A model generated the notes under the pieces. It made no database searches and was not told the DNA's origin. It saw only the letters and a program-made list of their open reading frames with translations. A DNA stretch of 18,061 bases, from assembly GCA_013203755.1 (NCBI GenBank), contig JABMPI010000764.1:1-18061 (forward strand), read 5' to 3'. Made by a program: the position numbers and the translations under genes. This stretch comes from Bacteroidota bacterium. GTDB lineage: Bacteria; Bacteroidota; Bacteroidia; Bacteroidales; Prolixibacteraceae. Of the stretch, positions 1-7,782 are shown one piece after another (within the stretch, counting starts at the first letter, position 1; each line of letters opens with the position of its first letter).

Positions 1-630
1 AAATTTGAAAACGATTCCTATTTCAACAAAGATTACCATGAAATTGATCATGAAAATTCATTTTCGTACTTGTTTAATTTTCAGGATCGTTCATTGTTTA
101 CTGCCGGAATTAAAGATGTTTTTGTAGAGCTGCAAGACGATTTTGATCCCACACATAATAGTAATACTTATTTGCCTGCAGGTAGCAGGTATCGTTATTC
201 TGGGGCATTTGTTTCATACCTGTCAACCAAAAAAACTATGTTTAATTGGCAGTTTGAAGCAGCAAAAGGGGGCTTTTATAATGGAAATATTCAATATATT
301 CAGGGTGCTTTGGGGTACCGATATCAGCCCTTCATTAACTTATCCATGAATTTTAATTATACAGACATCAATTTACCTCAACCTTTCGAAAGGGCAAAAT
401 TCTGGTTGGTTGGTCCAAAACTAGACGTTACATTTACCGATAAATTGTTCTGGACAACTTTTGTTCAGTACAACGAACAGATGGACAACATGAATATAAA
501 CATGCGCTTGCAATGGCGTTATCAGCCGGTTTCGGATATTTATCTGGTGTACACAGACAATTATATTCCCGGAAGTTGGAACTCTCGCAACCGTGCATTG
601 GTGTTAAAAATGACATACTGGTTCAATTAA
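1..630 (+). CDS. C-terminal part of a DUF5916 / carbohydrate-binding family 9-like outer-membrane protein (5' end outside window)
   Basis: The reading frame is open from the first base, so the gene begins upstream of the window; about 209 residues are visible. The visible part alternates short aromatic-rich strands with turns, as in an outer-membrane beta barrel, and ends in NRALVLKMTYWFN, with a terminal aromatic residue followed by Asn. The segments WRYQPVSDIYLVYTDNY and ALVLKMTYWFN closely match the C-terminus I know from Bacteroidota DUF5916 proteins, which usually carry an N-terminal CBM9-like domain. The role of that family is not established; an outer-membrane location is inferred. TTG at position 70 is an internal codon and not the start. 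The only hairpin after the stop is a weak AT-only one. Confidence 0.75.
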   Translation, partial: KFENDSYFNKDYHEIDHENSFSYLFNFQDRSLFTAGIKDVFVELQDDFDPTHNSNTYLPAGSRYRYSGAFVSYLSTKKTMFNWQFEAAKGGFYNGNIQYIQGALGYRYQPFINLSMNFNYTDINLPQPFERAKFWLVGPKLDVTFTDKLFWTTFVQYNEQMDNMNINMRLQWRYQPVSDIYLVYTDNYIPGSWNSRNRALVLKMTYWFN

Positions 631-686
631 AGATTTAATTCTTTATTTTACCTAAATGTTAAACCGGATTCTTGTTTAAGTATTAA

Positions 687-717
687 TTTCCAACATCAAT
701 AAAATCAATTACCTTTG
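687..717 (+). promoter_or_regulatory. Bacteroidota-type promoter for mdh
   Basis: TACCTTTG at 710-717 matches the -7 consensus TAnnTTTG. A TTTC, one mismatch from the -33 TTTG, lies exactly 19 nt upstream at 687-690. Transcription would start near 723, leaving a leader of about 65 nt before the mdh ATG. Confidence 0.6.
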
Positions 718-790
718 TAATTCCTAAAAAGGAAATTGTTTAATTAGTTTATATTGAAGATTTTATAATAATAAAAAAATCATTAAAAAA

Positions 791-1714
791 ATGAAAGTAA
801 CAGTAGTTGGAGCAGGTGCAGTAGGTGCTAGTTGTGCTGAGTACATTGCAATAAAAAATTTCGCTGAAGAAGTTGTTTTGGTTGACATTAAAGAAGGATT
901 TGCCGAAGGTAAAGCTATGGATTTAATGCAAACTGCTTCGCTGAATGGTTTTGATACAAATATTGTTGGTGCTACCAATGATTATTCAAAAACGGCTAAC
1001 AGTGATGTCGCTGTTATTACAAGTGGTATTCCTCGCAAACCAGGAATGACACGTGAAGAACTAATTGGTATTAACGCAGGTATTGTAAAGGATGTAGCTA
1101 CAAGGTTAATTGCTGAGTCACCAAATGTTGTTATAATCGTTGTTAGTAATCCAATGGATACTATGGCGTATTTGGCGCACAAAGCAACAGGTCTTCCTAG
1201 AAACCGTATCATTGGTATGGGTGGTGCATTGGATAGTGCACGTTTCAAATTCCGCTTAGCTGAAGCATTAGGATGTCCTCAGTCGGATGTTGATGCAATG
1301 GTAATTGGTGGTCATAGCGATACGGGAATGGTTCCTCTAATTGGGAAAGCTGTTCGTAATAGTATTTCTGTTGCTGAGTTCCTTGGTGAAGAAAAAATGG
1401 CTGAAGTTGTTGAAGCAACTAAAGTAGGTGGTGCAACATTAACGAAACTTCTTGGAACAAGTGCCTGGTATGCTCCTGGTGCCGCAGTATCTGAGTTGGT
1501 TCGTGCAATTGCTTTAGATTCTAAGAAATTGTTCCCATGCTCAGCTTTATTGGAAGGTGAGTTTGGTTTGAACGACATTTCAATAGGTGTTCCTTGTATC
1601 ATTGGTAAAAATGGTATCGAGAAAATTGTGGAAATTGAACTTTCTGATGCAGAAAAAGAAAAACTAGAAGCAAGTGCAAAAGGTGTTGCTGTTGTTAACG
1701 CTTTACTTGACTAA
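791..1714 (+). CDS. mdh: Malate dehydrogenase (LDH-like type)
   Basis: This enzyme interconverts malate and oxaloacetate with NAD(H) in the TCA cycle, in the cytoplasm. The 307 residues have the usual length. The N-terminal Rossmann fold carries GAGAVG at 7-12 and Asp32, the acidic residue at the end of strand 2 that favours NAD over NADP. Substrate arginines are seen at 82 and 88 (IPRKPGMTREE), Asn120 lies in the VSNPMD segment, Asp148 and Arg151 in LDSARFKF, and the catalytic His175 in GGHSDTGM. The Asp148-His175 spacing of 27 equals that of the LDH proton-relay pair. The Arg at 82, where lactate dehydrogenases have Gln, supports malate over lactate. It stands alone with its own promoter and a strong terminator. 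Confidence 0.96.
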   Translation: MKVTVVGAGAVGASCAEYIAIKNFAEEVVLVDIKEGFAEGKAMDLMQTASLNGFDTNIVGATNDYSKTANSDVAVITSGIPRKPGMTREELIGINAGIVKDVATRLIAESPNVVIIVVSNPMDTMAYLAHKATGLPRNRIIGMGGALDSARFKFRLAEALGCPQSDVDAMVIGGHSDTGMVPLIGKAVRNSISVAEFLGEEKMAEVVEATKVGGATLTKLLGTSAWYAPGAAVSELVRAIALDSKKLFPCSALLEGEFGLNDISIGVPCIIGKNGIEKIVEIELSDAEKEKLEASAKGVAVVNALLD

Positions 1715-1731
1715 GAAATTATAACGCTTAT

Positions 1732-1766
1732 AAAAAAAGCCTGCGGCATTGTCGTAGGCTTTTTTT
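1732..1766 (+). terminator. Intrinsic terminator after mdh
   Basis: A run of A's, then GCCTGCG, a short loop, CGTAGGC and a run of seven T's. The stem pairs with one G-T wobble and extends through A/T pairs on both sides. It begins 17 nt after the mdh stop. Confidence 0.9.
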
Positions 1767-1811
1767 ATGCCTCAGAAGTTGGACTAAAATAAATTCAACG
1801 CTTGCGAATTA

Positions 1812-1842
1812 TTTCTCTTTTCATTTTATAAAACTAATTTTG
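1812..1842 (+). promoter_or_regulatory. Promoter of the aspartic protease gene, predicted leaderless
   Basis: TAATTTTG at 1835-1842 matches TAnnTTTG, with TTTC at 1812-1815 exactly 19 nt upstream, the same arrangement as at mdh. The ATG at 1847 is only 5 nt past the -7 box, where transcription itself should begin, so the mRNA probably has no leader. Confidence 0.6.
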
Positions 1843-1846
1843 GCTC

Positions 1847-2275
1847 ATGCGAATTAAAATCCCAATAGAAATTATTGAACTGGAATCGGATAATTATCAC
1901 ATTATGGTTTCATCTGTTTTTGCCGATGGAATTTCTGTAAATTGGATAATTGATACTGGCGCTTCTAAAACCGTATTCGACAAAACTTTGGTTGAATATT
2001 ATTCCGTGTCGGAAGGGGAGTCTGACGAAATTCATACAGCAGGAATTGGAGAACAACCAATGAACGTAATTTTAGCGGAATTAAATAGCATGAGTTTTGG
2101 AAAATTGAAAATTGGCACCCAGAAAGTAGCTTTGTTGGATTTATCGCACATTAACGAATTGTACTCAAAAGTAAGCGATATAAAAATAAGTGGTTTACTG
2201 GGTGGCGATTTTTTAATGAAACATCGGGCCGTGATTGATTATCAAAAGAAGCTTTTAATTTTAAAAAAGAGTTGA
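1847..2275 (+). CDS. Small retropepsin-like (clan AA) aspartic protease domain protein
   Basis: The 142-residue protein is a single-domain retroviral-type aspartyl protease homologue. The catalytic motif is DTGAS at 36-40, preceded by a hydrophobic strand (VNWII), and the second hallmark, a hydrophobic-Gly motif, is ISGLLGGDFL in the C-terminal third, followed by the typical RAVIDYQKKLLIL ending. Such proteins should act as homodimers, each chain giving one Asp. No signal peptide or membrane segment is seen, so it is probably cytoplasmic; its substrate is unknown. The ATG start is supported by the promoter just upstream. Its 3' end overlaps the last 15 nt of the ancestral reading frame of the convergent gamma-glutamylcyclotransferase. 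Confidence 0.85.
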   Translation: MRIKIPIEIIELESDNYHIMVSSVFADGISVNWIIDTGASKTVFDKTLVEYYSVSEGESDEIHTAGIGEQPMNVILAELNSMSFGKLKIGTQKVALLDLSHINELYSKVSDIKISGLLGGDFLMKHRAVIDYQKKLLILKKS

Positions 2276-2682
2276 TCCATCTTTAAAAGAAGTTATTGTT
2301 TTTGGAATTATATCGTTAATGAAGTTTGCTTCGAAATATTTTAAATCCCATTCGTAATCATCCAGTAAATTTGGTCTCGCTTTCCAAATATAGTTAACAG
2401 CGGTAATTTCTTTGTCATCAACAAACCTTTAACTTGCTTTCTTTCGTATTCTTCCCCTTCAAAAAAGTCAATTATTTTTAAAGACGAATCACTTACATCT
2501 TTCAGAATTAGTCCAATCGTTTTTTCCCCAATCCGAGGAGTTATTGTCGGATAATCGCATGCTTTTACACAATACCGTTTAAAATTATGCAAAATAGCCT
2601 TCTTTGAAGAGAATGTTTTCCCAGTCAATTTTTTTATAATTCCTGAAGAAAGTAGTGTTCCGTAAACAAAAAGGTTTTGCAT
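2261..2682 (-). pseudogene. Gamma-glutamylcyclotransferase (GGCT/AIG2-like) family gene broken by a frameshift
   Basis: The first 85 codons encode a normal GGCT-fold start: YGTL at 7-10 forms the substrate loop and Glu75 in FFEGEEYER is the usual catalytic glutamate. After QVK (codon at 2428-2430) the frame drifts into 28 unrelated residues and stops at 2341. The expected C-terminus is present in another minus frame from about 2425 to a TAA at 2261-2263, reading FVDDKEITAVNYIW and then KARPNLLDDYEWDLKYF. Rejoining the parts gives about 140 residues, normal for the family. The change fits loss of one base near 2425-2428. The sequence there is not a recognisable slippery site, so a mutation or assembly error is more likely than programmed frameshifting. 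The intact family acts on gamma-glutamyl-amine or gamma-glutamyl peptide substrates; the exact substrate is unknown. Confidence 0.85.
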
Positions 2683-2727
2683 TTTCTAAGTAATAAATGA
2701 TCAAGGGGTAAATTTACAGACCTCCTT

Positions 2728-2758
2728 TTTGCAAACCTAAAATGTTTGGGTATATTTG
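2728..2758 (+). promoter_or_regulatory. Consensus Bacteroidota promoter
   Basis: TTTG at 2728-2731, a 19-nt spacer, then TATATTTG at 2751-2758: a full match to the -33/-7 consensus. Transcription should start near 2763-2766, so the following gene must start downstream of that, at GTG 2776 or 2779. Confidence 0.75.
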
Positions 2759-2775
2759 CTGCGCTTAAAACTAAA

Positions 2776-3186
2776 GTGGTGAGAATCAAAAAGAACATAT
2801 CGAAAAATTTATTGTTGCGCCTGGCATTTTTCCTTGCCGTTATTGGTGTGGCTTCACTTTTCGATGTTTATTTTGAAAACAACCCGGAGAAATTGCAAGA
2901 GATGCAAACTGAATCGGCCAATAATTCAGGAGAGCAAAGCAAAATGTATTTTGTAAATCAGACAAATACAATCAATGCGAAAACGTCAACTCAAAAAGAT
3001 TTAGGCAGAAAATTACAGGTAAAATCGCACGACAAATTCATTCAAAAATATCATCAGCAAAGAAATTATCAGGTTCTAAAAGCCGAAGTGCAAAAACAAA
3101 CCACTCCGCTTATTCTTTCTTATCATTACCTGGTTTTCAAAAACTATTTCTTTACTTCGCCTGATGATGAACCGTTGATTTCGTAA
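2776..3186 (+). CDS. Small single-pass membrane protein of unknown function
   Basis: I do not recognise this family. The protein has a basic N-terminus (VVRIKKNISKN), one hydrophobic segment at about residues 14-30 (LLLRLAFFLAVIGVASLF), then a polar, Gln/Lys-rich region of about 100 residues ending in an acidic tail. This suggests an N-terminal membrane anchor with a soluble domain whose side is uncertain. A frame-open TTG at 2746 lies upstream of the expected transcription start, so I chose GTG 2776; GTG 2779 is equally possible. It has its own consensus promoter and is followed by a stem-loop, so it is probably monocistronic. It sits upstream of secDF, but nothing in it shows a link to secretion. 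Confidence 0.6.
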   Translation: MVRIKKNISKNLLLRLAFFLAVIGVASLFDVYFENNPEKLQEMQTESANNSGEQSKMYFVNQTNTINAKTSTQKDLGRKLQVKSHDKFIQKYHQQRNYQVLKAEVQKQTTPLILSYHYLVFKNYFFTSPDDEPLIS

Positions 3187-3216
3187 GGTTCCTTTGACTA
3201 TTTTTTAATTAAGGGA

Positions 3217-3237
3217 CAGGGATTCTCTAAATCCCTG
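3217..3237 (+). terminator. Stem-loop, possible weak terminator
   Basis: CAGGGATT pairs perfectly with AATCCCTG around a 5-nt loop, 30 nt after the preceding stop. Only a mixed A/T stretch follows, not a clean T run, so termination would be weak. I see no clear -33/-7 promoter between here and secDF. Confidence 0.4.
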
Positions 3238-3317
3238 ATTATTAAATTTTGAATTCAATTCAGAATAAATTTCAAATAAATATTTATAAAATTTTAAACA
3301 TTAAAAACTAAATTAAA

Positions 3318-6305
3318 ATGCAAAACAAAGGTGCAATTTTATCGTTTGCGATTCTTTTAGCTGCAGTTTGTTTTTACCAGTTAACATTTACCTGGAAAGC
3401 AAAACAAATTGAAAAAGATGCTGTAGAATATGCGCAAGGTAGTCCTGAAAAGCAGTTTTTCTATCTTGATTCAATTTCGGGTGAAGAGGTTTACAATTTC
3501 TTCGGGCTGAAAAAATTTACATTTAAAGATGTAAAAGAACTGGAGATGAACCTTGGTCTTGACCTAAAAGGTGGTATGAACGTTACTTTGGAAGTTTCAG
3601 TAATTGATATTGTTAAAGCAATGTCGCACTATAGTACCGACTCAACTTTTAATGCGGCTCTGGCTCGAGCAACACAAATGCAGACCAATAGTCAGGCTGA
3701 TTTTGTAACACTTTTTGGACAAGCTTTTGAAGAGATTGACCCAAATGCAAAACTAGCTTCGGTTTTCAATACGCTGGAATTGCGCGATCGTATTAATTTT
3801 AATTCTTCCAATTCCGATGTAATTAAAGTAATTGGTACAGAAACTGATGCTGCTATCGACAATTCGTTTAATATTATCCGTACACGTATCGACCGTTTTG
3901 GTGTAGCACAACCTAATATTCAGCATTTGCAAACCAAAGGTCGTATTTTGGTTGAATTACCTGGAGTAAAAGATCAAAACAGGGTGCGTAACTTGCTGCA
4001 GGGAACTGCACAGTTGGAATTCTGGGAAACGTACGAAAACCAGGAGGTTGCACAATACATGGGATTGGCTAACCAGAAAATTAAAGAGATGGAAACTTCG
4101 ACTGTAGAAGAAACAGAAGAGACTGCAACAGAAGAAGTTGCAGCTGTTGATTCAACAAGTGAAGAAAATTCATTACTTTCTGAACTGGAAGCAGGTTCTG
4201 AAACGGATTCTACGGGAGTAGATAATATGGCTGGATTTAAAAAAGACTTTCCTCTTTATGATGTTTTAAGACCAAGCACTACTCAGGATGGGCAGTGGCT
4301 TCCTGGTCCGGTTGTGGGTATGTCTCACTTTAAAGATACTTCGAAAGTAAATTCATACTTAAATCACCCACAGGTAAAAGCTCTGTTTCCAAGAAACATG
4401 ACTTTCCGTTGGACTGCAAAAGCAGCTGATGATGCTGGAAATTACTATCGTTTAATTGCTCTGAAAGTTACAACTCGCGACGGACGTGCACCTCTTGATG
4501 GAGATGTAATTACCGATGCTCGTCAGGATTTCGACCAATTTGGTTCGAGCCCTGAAGTAACAATGTACATGAATAGCGAAGGCGACAAAATATGGTCGCG
4601 TATGACAAAAGAGAACATTGGTAAATCTATTGCTATTGTTTTAGATGGTTATGTACGTTCTTTTCCAACCGTTCAAGGCGAAATTTCTGGTGGTCGTTCA
4701 AACATTACCGGTTTAGACAATATTGAAGAGGCGAAAGACCTTGCAAACATTTTGAAATCGGGTAAAATGCCTGCTCCTGCGCATATTATTCAGGAAGCAA
4801 TTGTTGGTCCTTCATTAGGACAAGAAGCAATTAACAGCGGTATGATTTCGTTCCTTATTGCTTTTGTTTTAATTCTGGTTTACATGTTCTTCTTCTATAG
4901 TAAAAATGCTGGTTTGGTAGCAAATATTGCGTTGATTGCCAACTTGTTTTTTATTATCGGAGTTCTTGCTTCTTTGGGTGCTGTTCTTACTTTACCTGGT
5001 ATTGCAGGTATTGTTCTTACAATTGGTATGTCGGTTGATGCGAACGTACTTATTTATGAGCGTGTTCAGGAAGAACGACGTGCAGGGAAAGGTGTTAAAT
5101 TGGCAATTGCAGATGGTTATAAAGCTGCTTATTCGGCAATTATCGATGGACAGGTTACCACCTTATTAACGGGTATTGTACTTTACGTGTTTGGTTCTGG
5201 CCCAATTAAAGGTTTTGCTACTACATTAATTATTGGTATTCTAACTTCACTGTTTTCAGCAATCTTATTAACACGAATTATTTTCGAATGGAAATTAAAG
5301 AAAACAGATAAAATTACCTTTACATCAAAAGCAACTGAAAATTGGTTAAGAAATACAGCAATTAAATTCCTCGGTAAAAAGAAAATATTCTATATTATTT
5401 CGGCAACATTTATTGTTCTGTCGATTGGTTCATTCTTTGTTCGAGGTTTAAATTATGGTATCGATTTTAAAGGAGGCCGTACTTACGAGGTTCGTTTCGA
5501 TAACGATGTAAAAGTGTCTGAAGTACAAAGTGCATTGGCAAATACATTTGATGCAGCTCCGGAAGTAAAAACCTACGGTAAAAATATTAAGATAACTACC
5601 CATTATAAAATTGATGATTCAAGCGAATCCATCGACAATGAAGTTGAAGAGTTGTTGATGAAAAGTTTGCAAACGGCGAATTTAATTAGCAGCGATGTTA
5701 CATTAGAGCAATTTACGAATGACTATCAATTAAGTTCACAAAAAGTTGGACCTACTATTTCTGATGATATCAGAAAAGATTCAGCTATTGCGATTACTTT
5801 CTCGTTGATTATTATTTTCCTTTATATTCTGGTTCGTTTCCGTAACTGGCAATATGGTTTAGGAGCAGTTGCTGCATTAACACACGATTCATTAATTGTG
5901 TTAGGTATATTCTCGTTGTTTTATGGAATTTTACCTTTCTCTTTAGAAATCGATCAGGCTTTTATTGCTGCAATACTAACTGTTGTGGGATATTCTATTA
6001 ACGATACTGTGGTTGTATTCGACCGGATTAGAGAATACCTGCACATTTATCCAAAACGAGACAGAGACGATAACGTTAACCATGCTTTAAACAGTACATT
6101 GCGTCGTACCTTTAGTACATCACTTTCTACCTTTGCAGTACTGTTAGCTATCTTCTTATTTGGAGGAGCTAGTATTCGTGGATTTACCTTTGCGTTGATG
6201 ATTGGAGTTGTTGTAGGAACTTACTCATCACTATTTATTGCAACACCAATTGCTTTCGATTTTCAAAAGCAAATTGCGAAAGTAGTTGCAAAACGTAAGA
6301 AATAA
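3318..6305 (+). CDS. secDF: Protein translocase subunit SecDF (fused SecD-SecF)
   Basis: This inner-membrane RND-type protein uses the proton gradient to help SecYEG complete protein export. The SecD half has an N-terminal membrane segment (about 6-22), the conserved LGLDLKGGMNVTLEV at 79-93, RIDRFGVAQPNIQ at 190-202 in the periplasmic P1 domain, and a block of membrane helices from about 505, with SVDANVLIYERVQEERR at 572-588 carrying the Asp574 needed for proton transfer. The SecF half starts near 690, with GIDFKGGRTYEVRF at 714-727 and GYSINDTVVVFDRIRE at 891-906. The 995-residue length and fusion are usual in Bacteroidota. An acidic low-complexity insert (about 258-302, rich in Glu, Thr and Ser) interrupts the SecD periplasmic domain. 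Confidence 0.97.
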   Translation: MQNKGAILSFAILLAAVCFYQLTFTWKAKQIEKDAVEYAQGSPEKQFFYLDSISGEEVYNFFGLKKFTFKDVKELEMNLGLDLKGGMNVTLEVSVIDIVKAMSHYSTDSTFNAALARATQMQTNSQADFVTLFGQAFEEIDPNAKLASVFNTLELRDRINFNSSNSDVIKVIGTETDAAIDNSFNIIRTRIDRFGVAQPNIQHLQTKGRILVELPGVKDQNRVRNLLQGTAQLEFWETYENQEVAQYMGLANQKIKEMETSTVEETEETATEEVAAVDSTSEENSLLSELEAGSETDSTGVDNMAGFKKDFPLYDVLRPSTTQDGQWLPGPVVGMSHFKDTSKVNSYLNHPQVKALFPRNMTFRWTAKAADDAGNYYRLIALKVTTRDGRAPLDGDVITDARQDFDQFGSSPEVTMYMNSEGDKIWSRMTKENIGKSIAIVLDGYVRSFPTVQGEISGGRSNITGLDNIEEAKDLANILKSGKMPAPAHIIQEAIVGPSLGQEAINSGMISFLIAFVLILVYMFFFYSKNAGLVANIALIANLFFIIGVLASLGAVLTLPGIAGIVLTIGMSVDANVLIYERVQEERRAGKGVKLAIADGYKAAYSAIIDGQVTTLLTGIVLYVFGSGPIKGFATTLIIGILTSLFSAILLTRIIFEWKLKKTDKITFTSKATENWLRNTAIKFLGKKKIFYIISATFIVLSIGSFFVRGLNYGIDFKGGRTYEVRFDNDVKVSEVQSALANTFDAAPEVKTYGKNIKITTHYKIDDSSESIDNEVEELLMKSLQTANLISSDVTLEQFTNDYQLSSQKVGPTISDDIRKDSAIAITFSLIIIFLYILVRFRNWQYGLGAVAALTHDSLIVLGIFSLFYGILPFSLEIDQAFIAAILTVVGYSINDTVVVFDRIREYLHIYPKRDRDDNVNHALNSTLRRTFSTSLSTFAVLLAIFLFGGASIRGFTFALMIGVVVGTYSSLFIATPIAFDFQKQIAKVVAKRKK

Positions 6306-6314
6306 TAAAGAAGA

Positions 6315-6391
6315 TTAAAGTCAGAAGTCGGAAGTCAGAAGTTGGAAGTGAAATTACCTTCAACTTCGGACTTCGGACTTCCGTCTTTTTG
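6315..6391 (+). repeat. Imperfect inverted repeat built of GAAGTC-like units; acts as terminator of secDF
   Basis: The left arm (about 6317-6349) holds four tandem units of the form GAAGTC/AGAAGTT. The right arm (about 6358-6386) is its imperfect reverse complement (ACTTCGGACTTCGGACTTCC) and runs straight into GTCTTTTT at 6383-6390. It therefore folds into a stem of about 30 bp with a T run, as an intrinsic terminator should. The short-unit composition suggests a REP-like element that may occur elsewhere in the genome; that is inference, as only one copy is in the window. Confidence 0.65.
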
Positions 6392-6399
6392 TATATTTG
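6392..6399 (+). promoter_or_regulatory. -7 promoter box for tatA
   Basis: TATATTTG is a full match to TAnnTTTG and starts directly after the T run of the preceding terminator. No good -33 TTTG is found at 19 nt; the region upstream belongs to the repeat. Transcription would start near 6405, 12 nt before the tatA ATG. Confidence 0.55.
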
Positions 6400-6416
6400 T
6401 GTGTTTAAAAATACGA

Positions 6417-6695
6417 ATGATGAATTATATATTATTTATAAGTGGTGGTGAGATTGTTTTGGTGATGTTGCTTGCCCTTTTATTTTTTGGGGCGAAAGCA
6501 ATTCCTGATATTGCCAAAACCATGGGAAAAGGCTTGCGCGAGTTTAAAAAAGCTACCAACGAAATTAAGCGGGAAATAAACGAACACACCTCCGATATTA
6601 AGAAAGATATAAATGAAGTATCTTCTTCGGTTACCAAAGAGACTAAAGATATTAAAAAAGGAATCACTGATCAGTTTGATGATTATGAAGATTAA
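6417..6695 (+). CDS. tatA: Sec-independent (Tat) translocase protein TatA
   Basis: TatA oligomerises in the inner membrane to form the passage for folded proteins with twin-arginine signals. The 92-residue protein has a short N-terminal hydrophobic helix (about 12-24), the Phe-Gly hinge at 24-25 (FFGAKAIPDIA) and an amphipathic helix TMGKGLREFKKATNEIKREI, all diagnostic of TatA/TatE. A charged tail with repeated DIKK/EIK heptad-like units follows. An in-frame ATG at 6342 would add 25 residues inside the upstream repeat and before the promoter, so it is rejected; ATG 6417 or 6420 is right. No tatC is nearby. It probably leads an operon with the next three plus-strand genes, whose gaps are 27-31 nt. 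Confidence 0.93.
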   Translation: MMNYILFISGGEIVLVMLLALLFFGAKAIPDIAKTMGKGLREFKKATNEIKREINEHTSDIKKDINEVSSSVTKETKDIKKGITDQFDDYED

Positions 6696-6722
6696 CATCT
6701 ACCTGTAAAACAAAATTAATTG

Positions 6723-7751
6723 ATGATTGCATTATATATATTGGCATTATTGGCTTGTTTTGTTTTATTGGCTCGTGTTGTCGATCTCTTTTTTATCTCT
6801 TCGTTAGACAAAATTTCTAAAGATCTTAAGCTTTCCAGCGATGCTGCAGGAGCTACTTTAATGGCAGTAGGTTCCAGTGCCCCCGAATTGTTTGTGGCAC
6901 TTTTTGCTGTTATAAAGCCCGGTGATCATCAGGTAATTGGAATTGGTAGTATTGTAGGTAGCGCAATTTTTAATTTGCTTGTAATTGTTGGGGCTGCAGC
7001 TTTGGTGAAAAAAGCAAAACTTACCTGGCAGCCAGTTGTTCGCGACTTGATTTTTTATACAGGGGCGGTTGCATTTTTAATTTGGTTTATTTGGGATGGC
7101 ACTTTAACCATTGGCGAAGCATCAGTTTTATTGGCATTTTATGTTGCCTATGTTATTGCTGTAGTTTACTGGCGCAAAATTTTGCCTTATACAGATAACT
7201 CTGAGGGTTTTGTAGAAGAAGAAGGGACAGACACCAAAGGAATTATTGGCGTTTTTGATAAAGTTTTAGGACTGTTTTTCCCGAAAATTGAGAAGTATTA
7301 CTGGATTTTTTTTATTTCAATTTTTATAATTGCCGGGGTAAGTTGGGTTTTAGTAGAGTTGGCTGTTTCAATTTCTAACACGCTTCACATTCCCGAATCT
7401 ATAATCGCATTAACTGTTTTGGCAATTGGAACTTCAATCCCTGATCTGTTTTCTTCGTTAATAGTCGCAAAACAAGGGCGCGGAGAAATGGCAGTTAGCA
7501 ACGCAATTGGCTCTAATATTTTTGATATTTTGGTTGGTTTAGGACTACCCTTTTTAATTGTAATGCTTCTTTCCGGAGGATCAATTTCTACAGGTGGCGA
7601 TTTAACCAGTTCTTCAATTATATTGTTTGCTTCGGTGATACTACTATTTGTACTACTTATATTTAGTAGATGGAGAGTGGGTAAGTTTACCGGTATAATT
7701 TTATTGAGTTTATACATTTTTTATGTGGTAAGGGAAATAATAATCCTTTAA
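6723..7751 (+). CDS. Calcium/sodium antiporter (CaCA family, YrbG-like)
   Basis: This inner-membrane exchanger probably exports Ca2+ in return for Na+. The 342 residues form two homologous halves of about five helices. The alpha-1 repeat reads ATLMAVGSSAPELF (44-57) with GSIVGSAIFN (75-84); the alpha-2 repeat reads LTVLAIGTSIPDLFSS (230-245) with SNAIGSNIFD (259-268). The acidic residues Glu55 and Asp241 in these repeats are the ion-binding positions of the family. A polar loop (about 155-190) with EEEGTD joins the halves, shorter than the regulatory loop of eukaryotic exchangers. The ATG at 6723 is preferred over an adjoining TTG. The ions moved are inferred from the family. Confidence 0.9.
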   Translation: MIALYILALLACFVLLARVVDLFFISSLDKISKDLKLSSDAAGATLMAVGSSAPELFVALFAVIKPGDHQVIGIGSIVGSAIFNLLVIVGAAALVKKAKLTWQPVVRDLIFYTGAVAFLIWFIWDGTLTIGEASVLLAFYVAYVIAVVYWRKILPYTDNSEGFVEEEGTDTKGIIGVFDKVLGLFFPKIEKYYWIFFISIFIIAGVSWVLVELAVSISNTLHIPESIIALTVLAIGTSIPDLFSSLIVAKQGRGEMAVSNAIGSNIFDILVGLGLPFLIVMLLSGGSISTGGDLTSSSIILFASVILLFVLLIFSRWRVGKFTGIILLSLYIFYVVREIIIL

Positions 7752-7782
7752 ATTTTAAGTTTATTTAAAAAATACGCAGCAC

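Noticed and set aside
70..72. TTG as the start of the first gene
   Set aside because: The same frame is open back to base 1 with family-like sequence, so the gene is cut by the window edge.
628..645. Hairpin after the DUF5916 gene as a terminator
   Set aside because: Only six A/T-rich pairs (TAAAGA/TCTTTA); too weak to support.
2420..2435. Programmed -1 ribosomal frameshift in the GGCT gene
   Set aside because: No X-XXY-YYZ slippery heptamer sits in frame at the break and no downstream pseudoknot was evident; a base loss is simpler.
6342..6416. 25-residue N-terminal extension of TatA
   Set aside because: It lies inside the terminator-like repeat and upstream of the tatA -7 box; TatA proteins start directly before the short membrane helix.
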